A stretch of DNA of 21,941 nt, taken from Proteobacteria bacterium UBA664 (lineage in GTDB: Bacteria > Pseudomonadota > Gammaproteobacteria > UBA7966). Below, piece after piece: positions 7,218 through 15,126 of the stretch (position 1 is the stretch's first letter; each line of letters begins with the position of its first letter). The notes below the pieces were generated by a model. It was not told where the DNA came from and made no database searches. It was given only the letters and a program-made list of their open reading frames with translations. The stretch is taken from positions 1-21,941 of the forward strand of contig DBNU01000253.1 of NCBI GenBank assembly GCA_002299125.1. The letters are read 5' to 3'. The position numbers were made by a program, and so were the translations under genes.

Positions 7218-7895
7218 ATGGATCGTGCCGTCGTCGCTGCCGGTTGCCTGCGCGTATTGCGTGAGCACCTCGACCGCGAGTTCCCACCGCTGCCACCCGG
7301 CAACGCGCGGGACCCCGGGCCACTCGTGCTGCTGTACGAGCGTTGGGTCGTGAAAGAGCACTGGAACCTGGCTCGCGAGGTCTTGCCCCTGCTGCTCGGT
7401 TGCGACCCCGATATCTGGTTGACGCGCTGTGCGGAACTCGAGCTTCTGGCCGAGGCTGAGGAGTCCGCGCAGGCGCTGGCAGACGTGGCATCGAGCGGCA
7501 TGGGCCTGCCGATCCTCAATCCCGAGGCACCGGAGCACGAATGGCGCGTGCGTCCTGCCGACGTCTACCTCTGGGCGATTGGCGTCGGCTACCAGGTGCC
7601 GGAGCCCTTCGCGACCCTGGTGCAGTACGTACTGCAGGTGGTGAAGCGCCCTGGTTTCGCGTCGTCATCGCCGGTGACGGGTGCGGCGGCAGGGGAGGCA
7701 CGTGAGCGTGTGCTGGGTGCAGCGCTGGCCCTGCTGGCGCGCACACCACAGGCCTGCCGTGATGACAATGGCTTCATCGATCCGGGGCTGATGGCGCGCT
7801 GCATCGTCGAGCAGTCCGTGCGCTGGTTCGAGTCCACACAACCGCCCATGACCGAGGCCGAGATCGCGACGCTCATTGCCCAGTGGGTGGATTGA
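7218..7895 (+). CDS. Conserved-looking protein of unknown function
   Basis: A 225-residue soluble protein. The ATG at 7218 follows GAGGAAG about 6 bases upstream, a fair ribosome binding site; the frame is open further left only because it runs antisense to the pseudouridine synthase gene. There is no signal peptide or membrane helix. The composition is alpha-helical, with blocks such as LYERWVVKEHWNLAREVLPLLLGCDPDIW, VRPADVYLWAIGVGYQVPEPFATLVQYV and a C-terminal FIDPGLMARCIVEQSVRWFESTQPPMTEAEIATLIAQWV. I do not recognise a family or an active site. It is monocistronic, followed 89 bases later by the heat-shock promoter of clpB, so it is unlikely to be part of that transcript. Good GC third-position bias and a proper start argue that it is a real gene. 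Confidence 0.75.
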   Translation: MDRAVVAAGCLRVLREHLDREFPPLPPGNARDPGPLVLLYERWVVKEHWNLAREVLPLLLGCDPDIWLTRCAELELLAEAEESAQALADVASSGMGLPILNPEAPEHEWRVRPADVYLWAIGVGYQVPEPFATLVQYVLQVVKRPGFASSSPVTGAAAGEARERVLGAALALLARTPQACRDDNGFIDPGLMARCIVEQSVRWFESTQPPMTEAEIATLIAQWVD

Positions 7896-7983
7896 GGTTC
7901 CGCCGTGGCGACCATTTTCGCTCGTCACCACCCGCCCCATCTGCAATCGATCACGCTGCCAGTCTCTCGCCTCGGGGTCGGGA

Positions 7984-8012
7984 CTTGAAACGCCACGCGG
8001 GGCACCCCATCT
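7984..8012 (+). promoter_or_regulatory. Sigma-32 (heat shock) promoter of clpB
   Basis: CTTGAAA at 7984-7990, a 14-base spacer and CCCCATCT at 8005-8012 match the RpoH consensus (CTTGAAA, N13-15, CCCCATNT) at every defined position. It is upstream of clpB, a classical sigma-32 gene, on the same strand. Transcription would begin near 8018-8020, leaving a leader of about 205 bases. This is direct sequence evidence combined with established knowledge of the RpoH consensus. Confidence 0.87.
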
Positions 8013-8017
8013 CGTTG

Positions 8018-8224
8018 GGGACGTGACGGAATCAACGCGTGCGGCCCAAGGCCCGACGGGACAGGCACGGCGCGCTGAGGTGTCAACCCGATCAGGGCGA
8101 AACCGACCCCGCTCAGGCAGGCCCGCCCCAAGCGCGGTGGATTTCTTCACGAGTTCTGAACCGAGATCAGGCCTGCCGGGACTCTGCTCCTGGTCGGCCT
8201 CCCCGACCGGAGGACCCTGACTAC
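8018..8224 (+). promoter_or_regulatory. Long structured 5' leader of clpB
   Basis: Between the predicted start site and the clpB ATG there are about 205 bases with no supported gene. GGCAGGCC (8116-8123) is perfectly complementary to GGCCTGCC (8170-8177). Close to the start codon, two exclusive hairpins are possible: GGTCGG (8192-8197) with CCGACC (8203-8208), or CCTCC (8198-8202) with the Shine-Dalgarno GGAGG (8209-8213), the latter extended by GGT/ACC across a bulge. The second would hide the ribosome binding site. This is reminiscent of translational thermosensors, but that is inference. Confidence 0.4.
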
Positions 8225-10801
8225 ATGCGCCCCGACCGACTGACCACGCGCTTCCAGAGTGCCCTTGCCGATGCCCAGTCACTGGCACTCGGTCGCGACC
8301 ACAACCAGCTCGAAGCCGAGCATGTGTTGCTCGCGCTCATCGACCAGCAGGGGGGTACCACGGCTGGGCTGTTGCGCCGGATCGGTGCCGATACGGCCAA
8401 GCTGCGCGTGGAGCTGCTGCAGGCGCTCGATGATCTGCCGCGCGTGACCGGCCAGCCCGGTGACCTGCGTCTCTCGCCTGCGCTGGCGCGGCTCTTCAAC
8501 CAGACCGATCGACTGGCGCAGCAGCGTGGCGACCAGTTTGTGTCGAGCGAGATCTTCCTGCTCGCCGCCAGTCAGGACCAGGGTGCGCTCGGCCAGCGGC
8601 TTTCCCGCCACGGCCTCACTGCGGAGGCGGTCGGCGCGGCGGTGGAGGCCTTGCGTGGCGGTGAGAGCGTGCAGGACCCGGCGGCGGAGGAAACCCGCCA
8701 GGCCCTGGCGCGTTTCACCGTGGACATCACGGCGCGCGCCGAGGCGGGGAAGCTCGATCCGGTCATCGGGCGCGACGACGAGATCCGTCGCACGGTCCAG
8801 GTCCTGCAGCGGCGCACCAAGAACAATCCCGTCCTCATCGGCGAACCGGGTGTAGGCAAGACGGCCATCGTGGAGGGGCTGGCGCAACGCATCGTCAACG
8901 GTGAGGTGCCGGAAGGTCTGAAGAACAAGCGCCTGCTGGCCCTCGACATGGGCGCGCTCATTGCCGGCACCAAGTTCCGCGGCGAGTTCGAGGAGCGCCT
9001 GAAGGGCGTGCTCAATGAGCTCGCCAAGCAGGAAGGGCAGGTCATTCTTTTCATCGATGAGTTGCACACCATGGTGGGCGCAGGCAAGGCCGAGGGCTCG
9101 ATGGACGCCGGCAACATGCTGAAGCCCGCCCTGGCCCGCGGCGAGCTGCACTGTGTGGGGGCCACCACGCTCAACGAATACCGCCAGTACCTGGAAAAGG
9201 ACGCCGCGCTCGAACGGCGCTTCCAGAAGGTGCTGGTGGACGAGCCATCCGTTGCCGACACCATCGCCATCCTGCGCGGATTGCAGGAACGCTATGAAGT
9301 GCATCATGGCGTGGACATCACCGATCCGGCCATCGTGGCCGCGGCCACCTTGTCCCACCGCTACATCACCGACCGTCAGTTACCGGACAAGGCCATCGAT
9401 CTCATCGATGAGGCGGCCAGTCGCATCCGCATGGAGATCGATTCCAAGCCGGAGGCCATGGATCGTCTCGAGCGTCGGCTCATCCAGCTCAAGATGGAGC
9501 GGGAGTCGCTGCGCAAGGAATCGGACGAGGCCTCGCGCGGCCGCTTCCAGGCACTGGAGCAGGAGATCACCGCGGCCGAACGCGAGTTCGCCGATCTGGA
9601 AGAGATCTGGAAGGCCGAAAAGGCGGCGGTGCAGGGCACCAGCCACATCCGCGAGGCCCTGGAACAGGCGCGTCAGGAGTTCGAGGCGGCACGGCGAGCC
9701 AGTGATCTCAATCGCATGTCGGAGCTGCGCTATGGCCGGATCCCAGACCTCGAGCGACAGCTCGACATGGCCGCGCAGGCCGAGATGCAGGAGATGAAGC
9801 TGCTGCGCAACCGGGTCACCGAGGAGGAGATCGCCCTGGTGGTTGCCCGTGCCACGGGCATTCCGGTGGCACGCATGCTGGAAGGTGAGCGCGAAAAGCT
9901 CCTGCGCATGGAAGAGGCGCTGCACGCCCGCGTGGTCGGCCAGGACGCGGCCGTGCGAGCGGTGGCCAATGCCATCCGCCGCAGTCGGGCAGGACTCGCC
10001 GATCCGGCCCGGCCCAGCGGTTCCTTCCTCTTCCTCGGTCCGACCGGGGTCGGCAAGACGGAACTCTGCAAGGCGTTGGCCGGTTTCCTCTTCGACAGCG
10101 ACGATGCCCTGGTGCGCATCGACATGTCCGAGTACATGGAGAAGCACGCCGTTGCCCGGCTCATCGGCGCACCTCCAGGCTACATCGGCTACGGGGAGGG
10201 CGGTCACCTGACCGAAGTGGTCCGTCGGCGGCCCTACTGCGTCATCCTGCTGGACGAGGTCGAGAAGGCCCACCCGGACGTCTTCAACGTGCTGTTGCAG
10301 GTACTGGACGACGGGCGTCTTACCGACGGGCAGGGACGCACCGTCGACTTCCGCAACACCGTCATCGTGATGACCTCCAATCTGGGTTCTCCGCTCATCC
10401 AGGAGCTGGCCGGTCAACCGCACGAGGTTCTGGTGAGTGCCGTGATGGGTGCCGTGTCGCAGCATTTCCGCCCGGAGTTCATCAACCGACTGGACGAGAT
10501 CGTGGTCTTCCATGGTCTGGAACAGGGGCAGATCCGTGCCATCGCCGAACTCCAGGTGGCGCGTCTGCGCGAGCGTCTGGCGGTCCAGGACATCGGACTG
10601 ACCGTATCGGTGGCGGCCCTCGATTATCTGGGCGAGGCGGGCTTCGATCCGGTTTATGGCGCGCGACCCCTGAAGCGGGCGGTCCAGTCACGGCTCGAGA
10701 CACCGCTCGCCGAGGCCCTTCTGGCCGGGCGCTTCGGCCGCGGCGACGGCGTGTACGTCGATGTGCGGGATGGCGGGCTGGTGGTCGAGCGGGCGGGGTA
10801 G
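8225..10801 (+). CDS. clpB: ATP-dependent chaperone ClpB (protein disaggregase)
   Basis: An 858-residue Hsp104/ClpB AAA+ chaperone that with DnaK pulls polypeptides out of aggregates in the cytoplasm. The Clp N-domain is at about 1-145 (FQSALADAQSLALGRDHNQLEAEHVLLALI). NBD1 has Walker A GEPGVGKT at 206-213, Walker B VILFIDE and the pore motif KFRGEFEERLK. The long coiled-coil middle domain (about 410-520: MDRLERRLIQLKMERESLRKE...) marks ClpB rather than ClpA or ClpC. NBD2 has Walker A GPTGVGKT at about 604-611, pore motif GAPPGYIGYGEGG, Walker B VILLDEVEKAH and sensor 2 GARPLKRAVQ. The length equals that of E. coli ClpB (857). The frame is open 62 codons further upstream, but the ATG at 8225 is chosen for the GGAGG at 8209-8213 and the family's N-terminus. 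A sigma-32 promoter lies upstream. Confidence 0.97.
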   Translation: MRPDRLTTRFQSALADAQSLALGRDHNQLEAEHVLLALIDQQGGTTAGLLRRIGADTAKLRVELLQALDDLPRVTGQPGDLRLSPALARLFNQTDRLAQQRGDQFVSSEIFLLAASQDQGALGQRLSRHGLTAEAVGAAVEALRGGESVQDPAAEETRQALARFTVDITARAEAGKLDPVIGRDDEIRRTVQVLQRRTKNNPVLIGEPGVGKTAIVEGLAQRIVNGEVPEGLKNKRLLALDMGALIAGTKFRGEFEERLKGVLNELAKQEGQVILFIDELHTMVGAGKAEGSMDAGNMLKPALARGELHCVGATTLNEYRQYLEKDAALERRFQKVLVDEPSVADTIAILRGLQERYEVHHGVDITDPAIVAAATLSHRYITDRQLPDKAIDLIDEAASRIRMEIDSKPEAMDRLERRLIQLKMERESLRKESDEASRGRFQALEQEITAAEREFADLEEIWKAEKAAVQGTSHIREALEQARQEFEAARRASDLNRMSELRYGRIPDLERQLDMAAQAEMQEMKLLRNRVTEEEIALVVARATGIPVARMLEGEREKLLRMEEALHARVVGQDAAVRAVANAIRRSRAGLADPARPSGSFLFLGPTGVGKTELCKALAGFLFDSDDALVRIDMSEYMEKHAVARLIGAPPGYIGYGEGGHLTEVVRRRPYCVILLDEVEKAHPDVFNVLLQVLDDGRLTDGQGRTVDFRNTVIVMTSNLGSPLIQELAGQPHEVLVSAVMGAVSQHFRPEFINRLDEIVVFHGLEQGQIRAIAELQVARLRERLAVQDIGLTVSVAALDYLGEAGFDPVYGARPLKRAVQSRLETPLAEALLAGRFGRGDGVYVDVRDGGLVVERAG

Positions 10802-10831
10802 CGTGGGCCATCCCCCAGACGCCTGCTCAAA

Positions 10832-10916
10832 GCCTCCCGTCATCCCCGCGCCGGCGGGGGGGCAGTTCTTCCGGGCGGCAGCAGTGCGACGTCACGGGAG
10901 GCCCGCCTTCGCGGGG
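10832..10916. repeat. Inverted pair of REP-like palindromes (BIME-like element)
   Basis: Two related hairpins face each other. The first is CGTCATCCCCGCGCC followed by GGCGGGG, with stem CCCCGC 10844-10849 / GCGGGG 10854-10859. The second, read on the minus strand, is CGTCAACCCCGCGAAGGCGGG, with stem CCCGC 10902-10906 / GCGGG 10911-10915 and loop CTTC. They differ at a few bases only. They are enclosed by a perfect 9-bp inverted repeat, GCCTCCCGT (10832-10840) and ACGGGAGGC (10894-10902). Such paired palindromes in gaps are typical of REP/BIME elements spread by RAYT transposases. The element starts 31 bases after clpB and may also end its transcript. No second copy is seen in this window. 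Confidence 0.6.
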
Positions 10917-10966
10917 TTGACGATGTCGTCTCGACAGTGCCGGGCTGCCTGTGACAGCATTTCGTC

Positions 10967-12694
10967 ATGGCCGTGAATCAGAAACCTCCGGGGGGGTTGC
11001 AGGGACTGGGTCGCAGTCTCGTGCAGGAGGGATTGCTGGCAGAGGACGTGGCCCTCAAAGCGGTCCGGGACGCGCAGACAGCCAAGGTGCCCTTCGTCGC
11101 TTGGCTGGTTGCCAACCGACTCTGCAGCTCCAGCGCGATAGCTTTGGTCGCGGCGCGCGCCTTCACCGTGCCGCTGCTCGATCTCGATGCCATCGAGATC
11201 GATCCGGATCTCACCAAGCGAGTCAAGCACGAGCTTTTGCAGAAGCACCACGTGCTGCCCTTGTATCTCCGTGGCCGCACCTTGTTTGTCGGCGTGCTGG
11301 ACCCGGCGCAGCAGGGTGCCCTCGATGAACTCCGCTTCCAGCTCAAGTTCACCCCGGAGCCCGTGGTGGTGGAGTGCGACAAACTCGTCGCCCTGCTCGA
11401 GAAGCTCGCCGACACCAGTGGTGGTCTGGGCGCGCTGGATACAACGGACGGCGAGTTTGACCTTGGCGATCTCGATGGCTCGGGCACCGAGCAGGAAGAG
11501 GCCGCCGAAGAGAGCGAGGTCGATGACGCCCCGGTCGTGCGCTTCGTCAACCGCATGTTGATCGATGCCATCAAGCAGGGTGCCTCGGACCTCCACTTCG
11601 AACCCTACGAGAAGTTCTACCGGGTGCGTTTTCGTGTCGATGGCGAACTCTCGGAGATCTTCCGCCCGCCGACTCAGCTTGCGGGCAAGATCGCTGCCCG
11701 CATCAAGGTCATGGCGCGTCTGGATCTGGCCGAACGCCGGGTGCCGCAGGACGGTCGCATCAAGCTCAAGCTATCGAAGAACAAGGCCATCGACTTCCGC
11801 GTCAGCACCTGTCCCACGCTGTGGGGCGAGAAGGCGGTGATGCGTATCCTCGATTCCGACTCCGCGCGGCTTGGGATCGACATGCTCGGCTACGAGGAGG
11901 CGCAGAAGGCACTTTTCCTCAAGAACCTGCACAAGCCGTACGGGATGTTCCTGGTCACCGGCCCGACGGGTTCGGGCAAGACGGTCTCGCTCTACACGGG
12001 CATCAACCTGCTCAACAACCCCGACATCAACATTTCCACGGCCGAAGATCCGGTCGAGATCCAGTTACCCGGTGTGAATCAGGTCCAGGTGGACGAAAAG
12101 ACCGGCATGACTTTCGCCAAGGCCCTGAAAAGCTTCCTGCGTCAGGATCCGGATGTCATTCTGGTCGGTGAGATCCGTGATCTCGAAACCGCTTCGATCG
12201 CCGTCAAGGCCGCCCAGACCGGCCACATGGTGATGTCCACCCTGCACACCAACGATGCGCCGCAGACCCTTACCCGTCTGCAGGACATGGGCGTTCCTCC
12301 GTTTGCGGTCGCCACCACCATCAACCTCATCGTGGCCCAGCGTCTGGCGCGTCGCCTGTGTCGCGAGTGCATGGTCGCCGACGAAGAGATCACTCCGGCC
12401 CAGCTCGCCACCGAGGGCTTCACCGAGGAGGAGATCGCGACGGGCTTCAAGGTTTTCAGGGCCAAGGGTTGCGGGCGCTGCAATAACGGCTACAAGGGAC
12501 GTACGGGCATCTATCAGGTGATGCCCATTACCGATGCGTTGAGGCGGCTCATTATGTCCGGGGCCAATGCCGTCGAACTCGCCGATCAGGCCGCGCGCGA
12601 GGGTATCCCGGACCTGCGTCGCTCGGCGCTGACGAAGGTCCGCAACGGCGTTACCAGTCTCGAGGAGATCAACAGCGTCACCCTCGAGGGCTGA
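10967..12694 (+). CDS. pilB: Type IV pilus assembly ATPase PilB
   Basis: A 575-residue secretion-type ATPase that powers pilin polymerisation at the inner membrane, working on PilC. An N-terminal MshE/GspE-N-like domain covers about 12-140, then an acidic linker (about 158-187, DGEFDLGDLDGSGTEQEEAAEE). The catalytic part contains SDLHFEP (207-213), Walker A GPTGSGKT (332-339), the Asp box EDPVEIQLPG (360-369), Walker B QDPDVILVGEIRD (393-405) and the His box STLHTNDAP (424-432). A tetracysteine zinc site is CREC (465-468) and CGRC (502-505), the latter followed by NNGYKGRTGIYQ. Length fits the family (about 565-575). No good Shine-Dalgarno sequence is visible before the ATG at 10967, but the N-terminus fits. 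It follows the REP-like pair and begins the pilB-C-D group. Confidence 0.96.
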   Translation: MAVNQKPPGGLQGLGRSLVQEGLLAEDVALKAVRDAQTAKVPFVAWLVANRLCSSSAIALVAARAFTVPLLDLDAIEIDPDLTKRVKHELLQKHHVLPLYLRGRTLFVGVLDPAQQGALDELRFQLKFTPEPVVVECDKLVALLEKLADTSGGLGALDTTDGEFDLGDLDGSGTEQEEAAEESEVDDAPVVRFVNRMLIDAIKQGASDLHFEPYEKFYRVRFRVDGELSEIFRPPTQLAGKIAARIKVMARLDLAERRVPQDGRIKLKLSKNKAIDFRVSTCPTLWGEKAVMRILDSDSARLGIDMLGYEEAQKALFLKNLHKPYGMFLVTGPTGSGKTVSLYTGINLLNNPDINISTAEDPVEIQLPGVNQVQVDEKTGMTFAKALKSFLRQDPDVILVGEIRDLETASIAVKAAQTGHMVMSTLHTNDAPQTLTRLQDMGVPPFAVATTINLIVAQRLARRLCRECMVADEEITPAQLATEGFTEEEIATGFKVFRAKGCGRCNNGYKGRTGIYQVMPITDALRRLIMSGANAVELADQAAREGIPDLRRSALTKVRNGVTSLEEINSVTLEG

Positions 12695-12899
12695 TGGAAG
12701 CGCGGAAACACGGGCGGCCATGACTGACGCCCCCCGGCCTCAGCAGCAACGGCCCACGCGTTATCCCTTGCATCGATCGTGAAGACCACGGCACCAAGGG
12801 ACGACACATACAGCGCCACGAGCCCCGCTGTGGGTCGCTCGATGCTTTTCTGGCAGTCAGCCCGGCGCAGCGCGCCCGGTATGGAGTGAAACCCGGACG

Positions 12900-14120
12900 A
12901 TGGCTCAGCAAGCAGTCAAAAACGAGATGTTCGTCTGGGAGGGCAAGGACCTCCGCAGTGGCCGCAAGGTGAAGGGCGAGATGACCGGCACCTCGGATGC
13001 CCTCATCAAGGCGACCCTGCGACGCCAGGGCATCAATCCCACGGTGGTGAAGAAGAAGGCCCGCTCGCTCTTTGGCGGCGGCAAGGCCATCACCAGCAAG
13101 GACATCGCGGTCTTCAGCCGCCAGTTGGCGACGATGATGTCCTCGGGCGTGCCCATGGTGCAGGCCTTCGAGATCGTGGGACGTGGCCACGCCAACCCGA
13201 AAATGCAGGACCTCATCCTGGGGATCAAGGCGCACGTCGAACAGGGCGGCAATCTCGCCGATGGTCTGGCGAAGTACCCGCGGCAATTCGATGATCTGTT
13301 CGTGAATCTGGTTGCGGCCGGAGAGGCCTCCGGCATCCTCGAGTCCATCCTCGACAAGATCGCGACCTACAGGGAAAAAATGGAGGCGCTCAAGAGCAAG
13401 ATCAAGGGCGCGCTGTTCTACCCGATTGCGGTCATCGTGGTGGCCTTCATCATCACCGCCATTCTGATGATTTTCGTCATCCCGCAGTTCGAGGAACTGT
13501 TCAAGGGCTTCGGCGCGGATCTCCCCTATCCCACCAAGATGGTCATTGCCACCTCGCAGATCTTCCAGGCCTACTGGTGGGCCATCTTCGGGGGTATCGG
13601 TGCCGCGATCTTCGGCGTGCTCGAGGCCAGGAAGCGCAGCCCCCGGGTGGCGCACTTCTTCGACCGAATGTCGCTCAAGATACCGGTAATGGGCGACATC
13701 CTGGAGAAATCGGCCATCGCCCGCTTTGCCCGCACGCTGTCGACGATGTTTGCGGCGGGCACGCCACTGGTAGAGGCCATGACCTCCGTGGCCGGGGCCT
13801 GCGGCAACATCATCTTCTACGAGGCCACGCTCAGGATGCGTGACGACGTGGCCACGGGCACCCAATTGCAGGTGGCCATGCGTGACTCCGGCCTGTTTCC
13901 CAACATGGTCGTGCAGATGGTGGCCATCGGTGAGGAGTCCGGCTCGCTGGACTCGATGCTGAGCAAGGTAGCCGACTGGTACGAGCAGGAGGTGGATGAC
14001 GCAGTCGAGTCTCTCACCGCCCTGCTCGAACCCATCATCATGTCGGTGCTCGGCGTGCTGATCGGCGGCCTCGTCATTGCCATGTACCTGCCGATCTTCA
14101 AGATGGGGCAGGCGGTCTGA
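12900..14120 (+). CDS. pilC: Type IV pilus inner-membrane platform protein PilC
   Basis: A 406-residue polytopic membrane protein with two copies of the T2SF domain. The first, about 70-190, begins KDIAVFSRQLATMMSSGVPMVQAFEIV; the second, about 275-400, begins SAIARFARTLSTMFAAGTPLVEAMTSV. Three hydrophobic stretches follow the usual layout: FYPIAVIVVAFIITAILMIF, the pair around AYWWAIFGGIGAAIFGVL, and the C-terminal IIMSVLGVLIGGLVIAMYLPIF. PilC connects the PilB motor to the growing pilus. The start ATG at 12900 is preceded by GGAGTG. The 205-base gap to pilB has no gene I can support: only ORFs of 9 and 20 codons, no pilin, and no clear promoter. pilC and pilB are presumably in one transcript unless that gap hides a promoter. 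Confidence 0.95.
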   Translation: MAQQAVKNEMFVWEGKDLRSGRKVKGEMTGTSDALIKATLRRQGINPTVVKKKARSLFGGGKAITSKDIAVFSRQLATMMSSGVPMVQAFEIVGRGHANPKMQDLILGIKAHVEQGGNLADGLAKYPRQFDDLFVNLVAAGEASGILESILDKIATYREKMEALKSKIKGALFYPIAVIVVAFIITAILMIFVIPQFEELFKGFGADLPYPTKMVIATSQIFQAYWWAIFGGIGAAIFGVLEARKRSPRVAHFFDRMSLKIPVMGDILEKSAIARFARTLSTMFAAGTPLVEAMTSVAGACGNIIFYEATLRMRDDVATGTQLQVAMRDSGLFPNMVVQMVAIGEESGSLDSMLSKVADWYEQEVDDAVESLTALLEPIIMSVLGVLIGGLVIAMYLPIFKMGQAV

Positions 14121-14214
14121 AGCCGTCCGTGGGGTGGGCCTGGGTCGGCGCACGCGCGCAGGCGGGGCGGAAGGACATGGGAGTCGGAACGTTCCCCGGC
14201 GCTGATTTCGTCCC

Positions 14215-15126
14215 GTGCTGGACCTGATCGTCAACCCGGTGGATACCGTGGCCACGGCTGTCGCCGGCACGTGGCGAGCGGAACCAGCCCTCTGGTATGC
14301 GACCTTGTTCGTCTTCGGCGCGGTCGTCGGCAGCTTTCTGAACGTGGTGGCGTTCCGCTTGCCGCGCATGCTCGAGGCCGGCTGGCAGCGCGACAGTGCC
14401 CAGTTCCTTGGTCTGTCACCGCCACCGACCGAATACCTGAGCCTCTCCTGGCCGCCGTCACGTTGCACACGCTGCGGCCACGCCATTCGTGCCTGGGACA
14501 ACATACCCCTGCTCGGCTGGCTCCTGCTTGGCGGTCGCTGTCGCGATTGTCGCTCCACCATTTCGATCCGCTATCCGCTGGTCGAGCTTGCCGCGGCGTT
14601 GCTCGCGCTCGCCGTGGGCTGGCGCTTCGGCGTGAGCTGGCAGACGGCCTTCGCGCTGATACTGGTCTTCGGGCTGCTCGTGCTCGCCCTCATCGATCTC
14701 GATACGCAACTCCTGCCGGACGACATCACCCAGCCGCTGCTCTGGCTCGGCCTTTGGTGTGCGCTCTTCGACCTCTTCGTTCCGCTGCCGGCGGCGGTGA
14801 CGGGCGCGATCGCCGGCTACCTTGGCCTGTGGCTGCTGTTCCATGGCTACCGGCTGCTGACCGGCAAGGAGGGTATGGGCTTTGGTGATTTCAAGCTGCT
14901 CGCCGTGCTCGGTGCCTGGCTCGGCTGGGAACGCTTGCCAATAGTGCTCCTGCTGGCATCGCTGGTGGGGGCGGTCGTGGGCATAGCGCTCATCGTTCTG
15001 CGTGGCCGCGACAGCCAGTTGCCCATGCCTTTCGGTCCCTTCCTGGCGGGAGCCGGCCTCATCGCATTGTTGCTGGGCGGCCCGCTGGAGGCCCTCTGGT
15101 TCCACTGGCTGGGGGTGTCCGTATGA
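14215..15126 (+). CDS. pilD: Prepilin leader peptidase / N-methyltransferase PilD
   Basis: A 303-residue integral-membrane aspartic protease that cuts and N-methylates type IV prepilins. After a first helix come FGAVVGSFLNVVAFRLPRM and a zinc-binding cytoplasmic loop with CTRC (84-87) and CRDC (109-112). The catalytic aspartates lie in LALIDLDTQLLPDD (Asp161/Asp163 region) and GMGFGDFKLL (Asp225). About eight hydrophobic segments follow the family layout. The start is GTG at 14215 with no strong ribosome binding site; it lies 94 bases after pilC, a gap with no other feature I can support. The stop overlaps the ATG of a 21-codon ORF (ATGA at 15123-15126) that leads into coaE. Length is slightly above the usual 285-290 because of an extended N-terminus. 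Confidence 0.95.
   Translation: MLDLIVNPVDTVATAVAGTWRAEPALWYATLFVFGAVVGSFLNVVAFRLPRMLEAGWQRDSAQFLGLSPPPTEYLSLSWPPSRCTRCGHAIRAWDNIPLLGWLLLGGRCRDCRSTISIRYPLVELAAALLALAVGWRFGVSWQTAFALILVFGLLVLALIDLDTQLLPDDITQPLLWLGLWCALFDLFVPLPAAVTGAIAGYLGLWLLFHGYRLLTGKEGMGFGDFKLLAVLGAWLGWERLPIVLLLASLVGAVVGIALIVLRGRDSQLPMPFGPFLAGAGLIALLLGGPLEALWFHWLGVSV

Noticed and set aside
7935..7942. A second CCCCATCT, 70 bases before the clpB -10
   Set aside because: The sequence 13-15 bases upstream (ATTTTCG) does not resemble CTTGAAA, so it is not a second sigma-32 promoter.
10917..10945. TTGACG as a possible -35 of a pilB promoter
   Set aside because: The -10 position 17 bases downstream is GC-only (CCGGGC), and TTGACG belongs to the arm of the REP-like palindrome.
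12720..12782. 20-codon ORF in the pilB-pilC gap
   Set aside because: No ribosome binding site, no motif, and length expected by chance.
12678..14561. 627-codon minus-strand open frame
   Set aside because: It covers pilC and the start of pilD in antisense; the product is a His/Asp/Arg-rich low-information sequence typical of GC-rich shadow frames.
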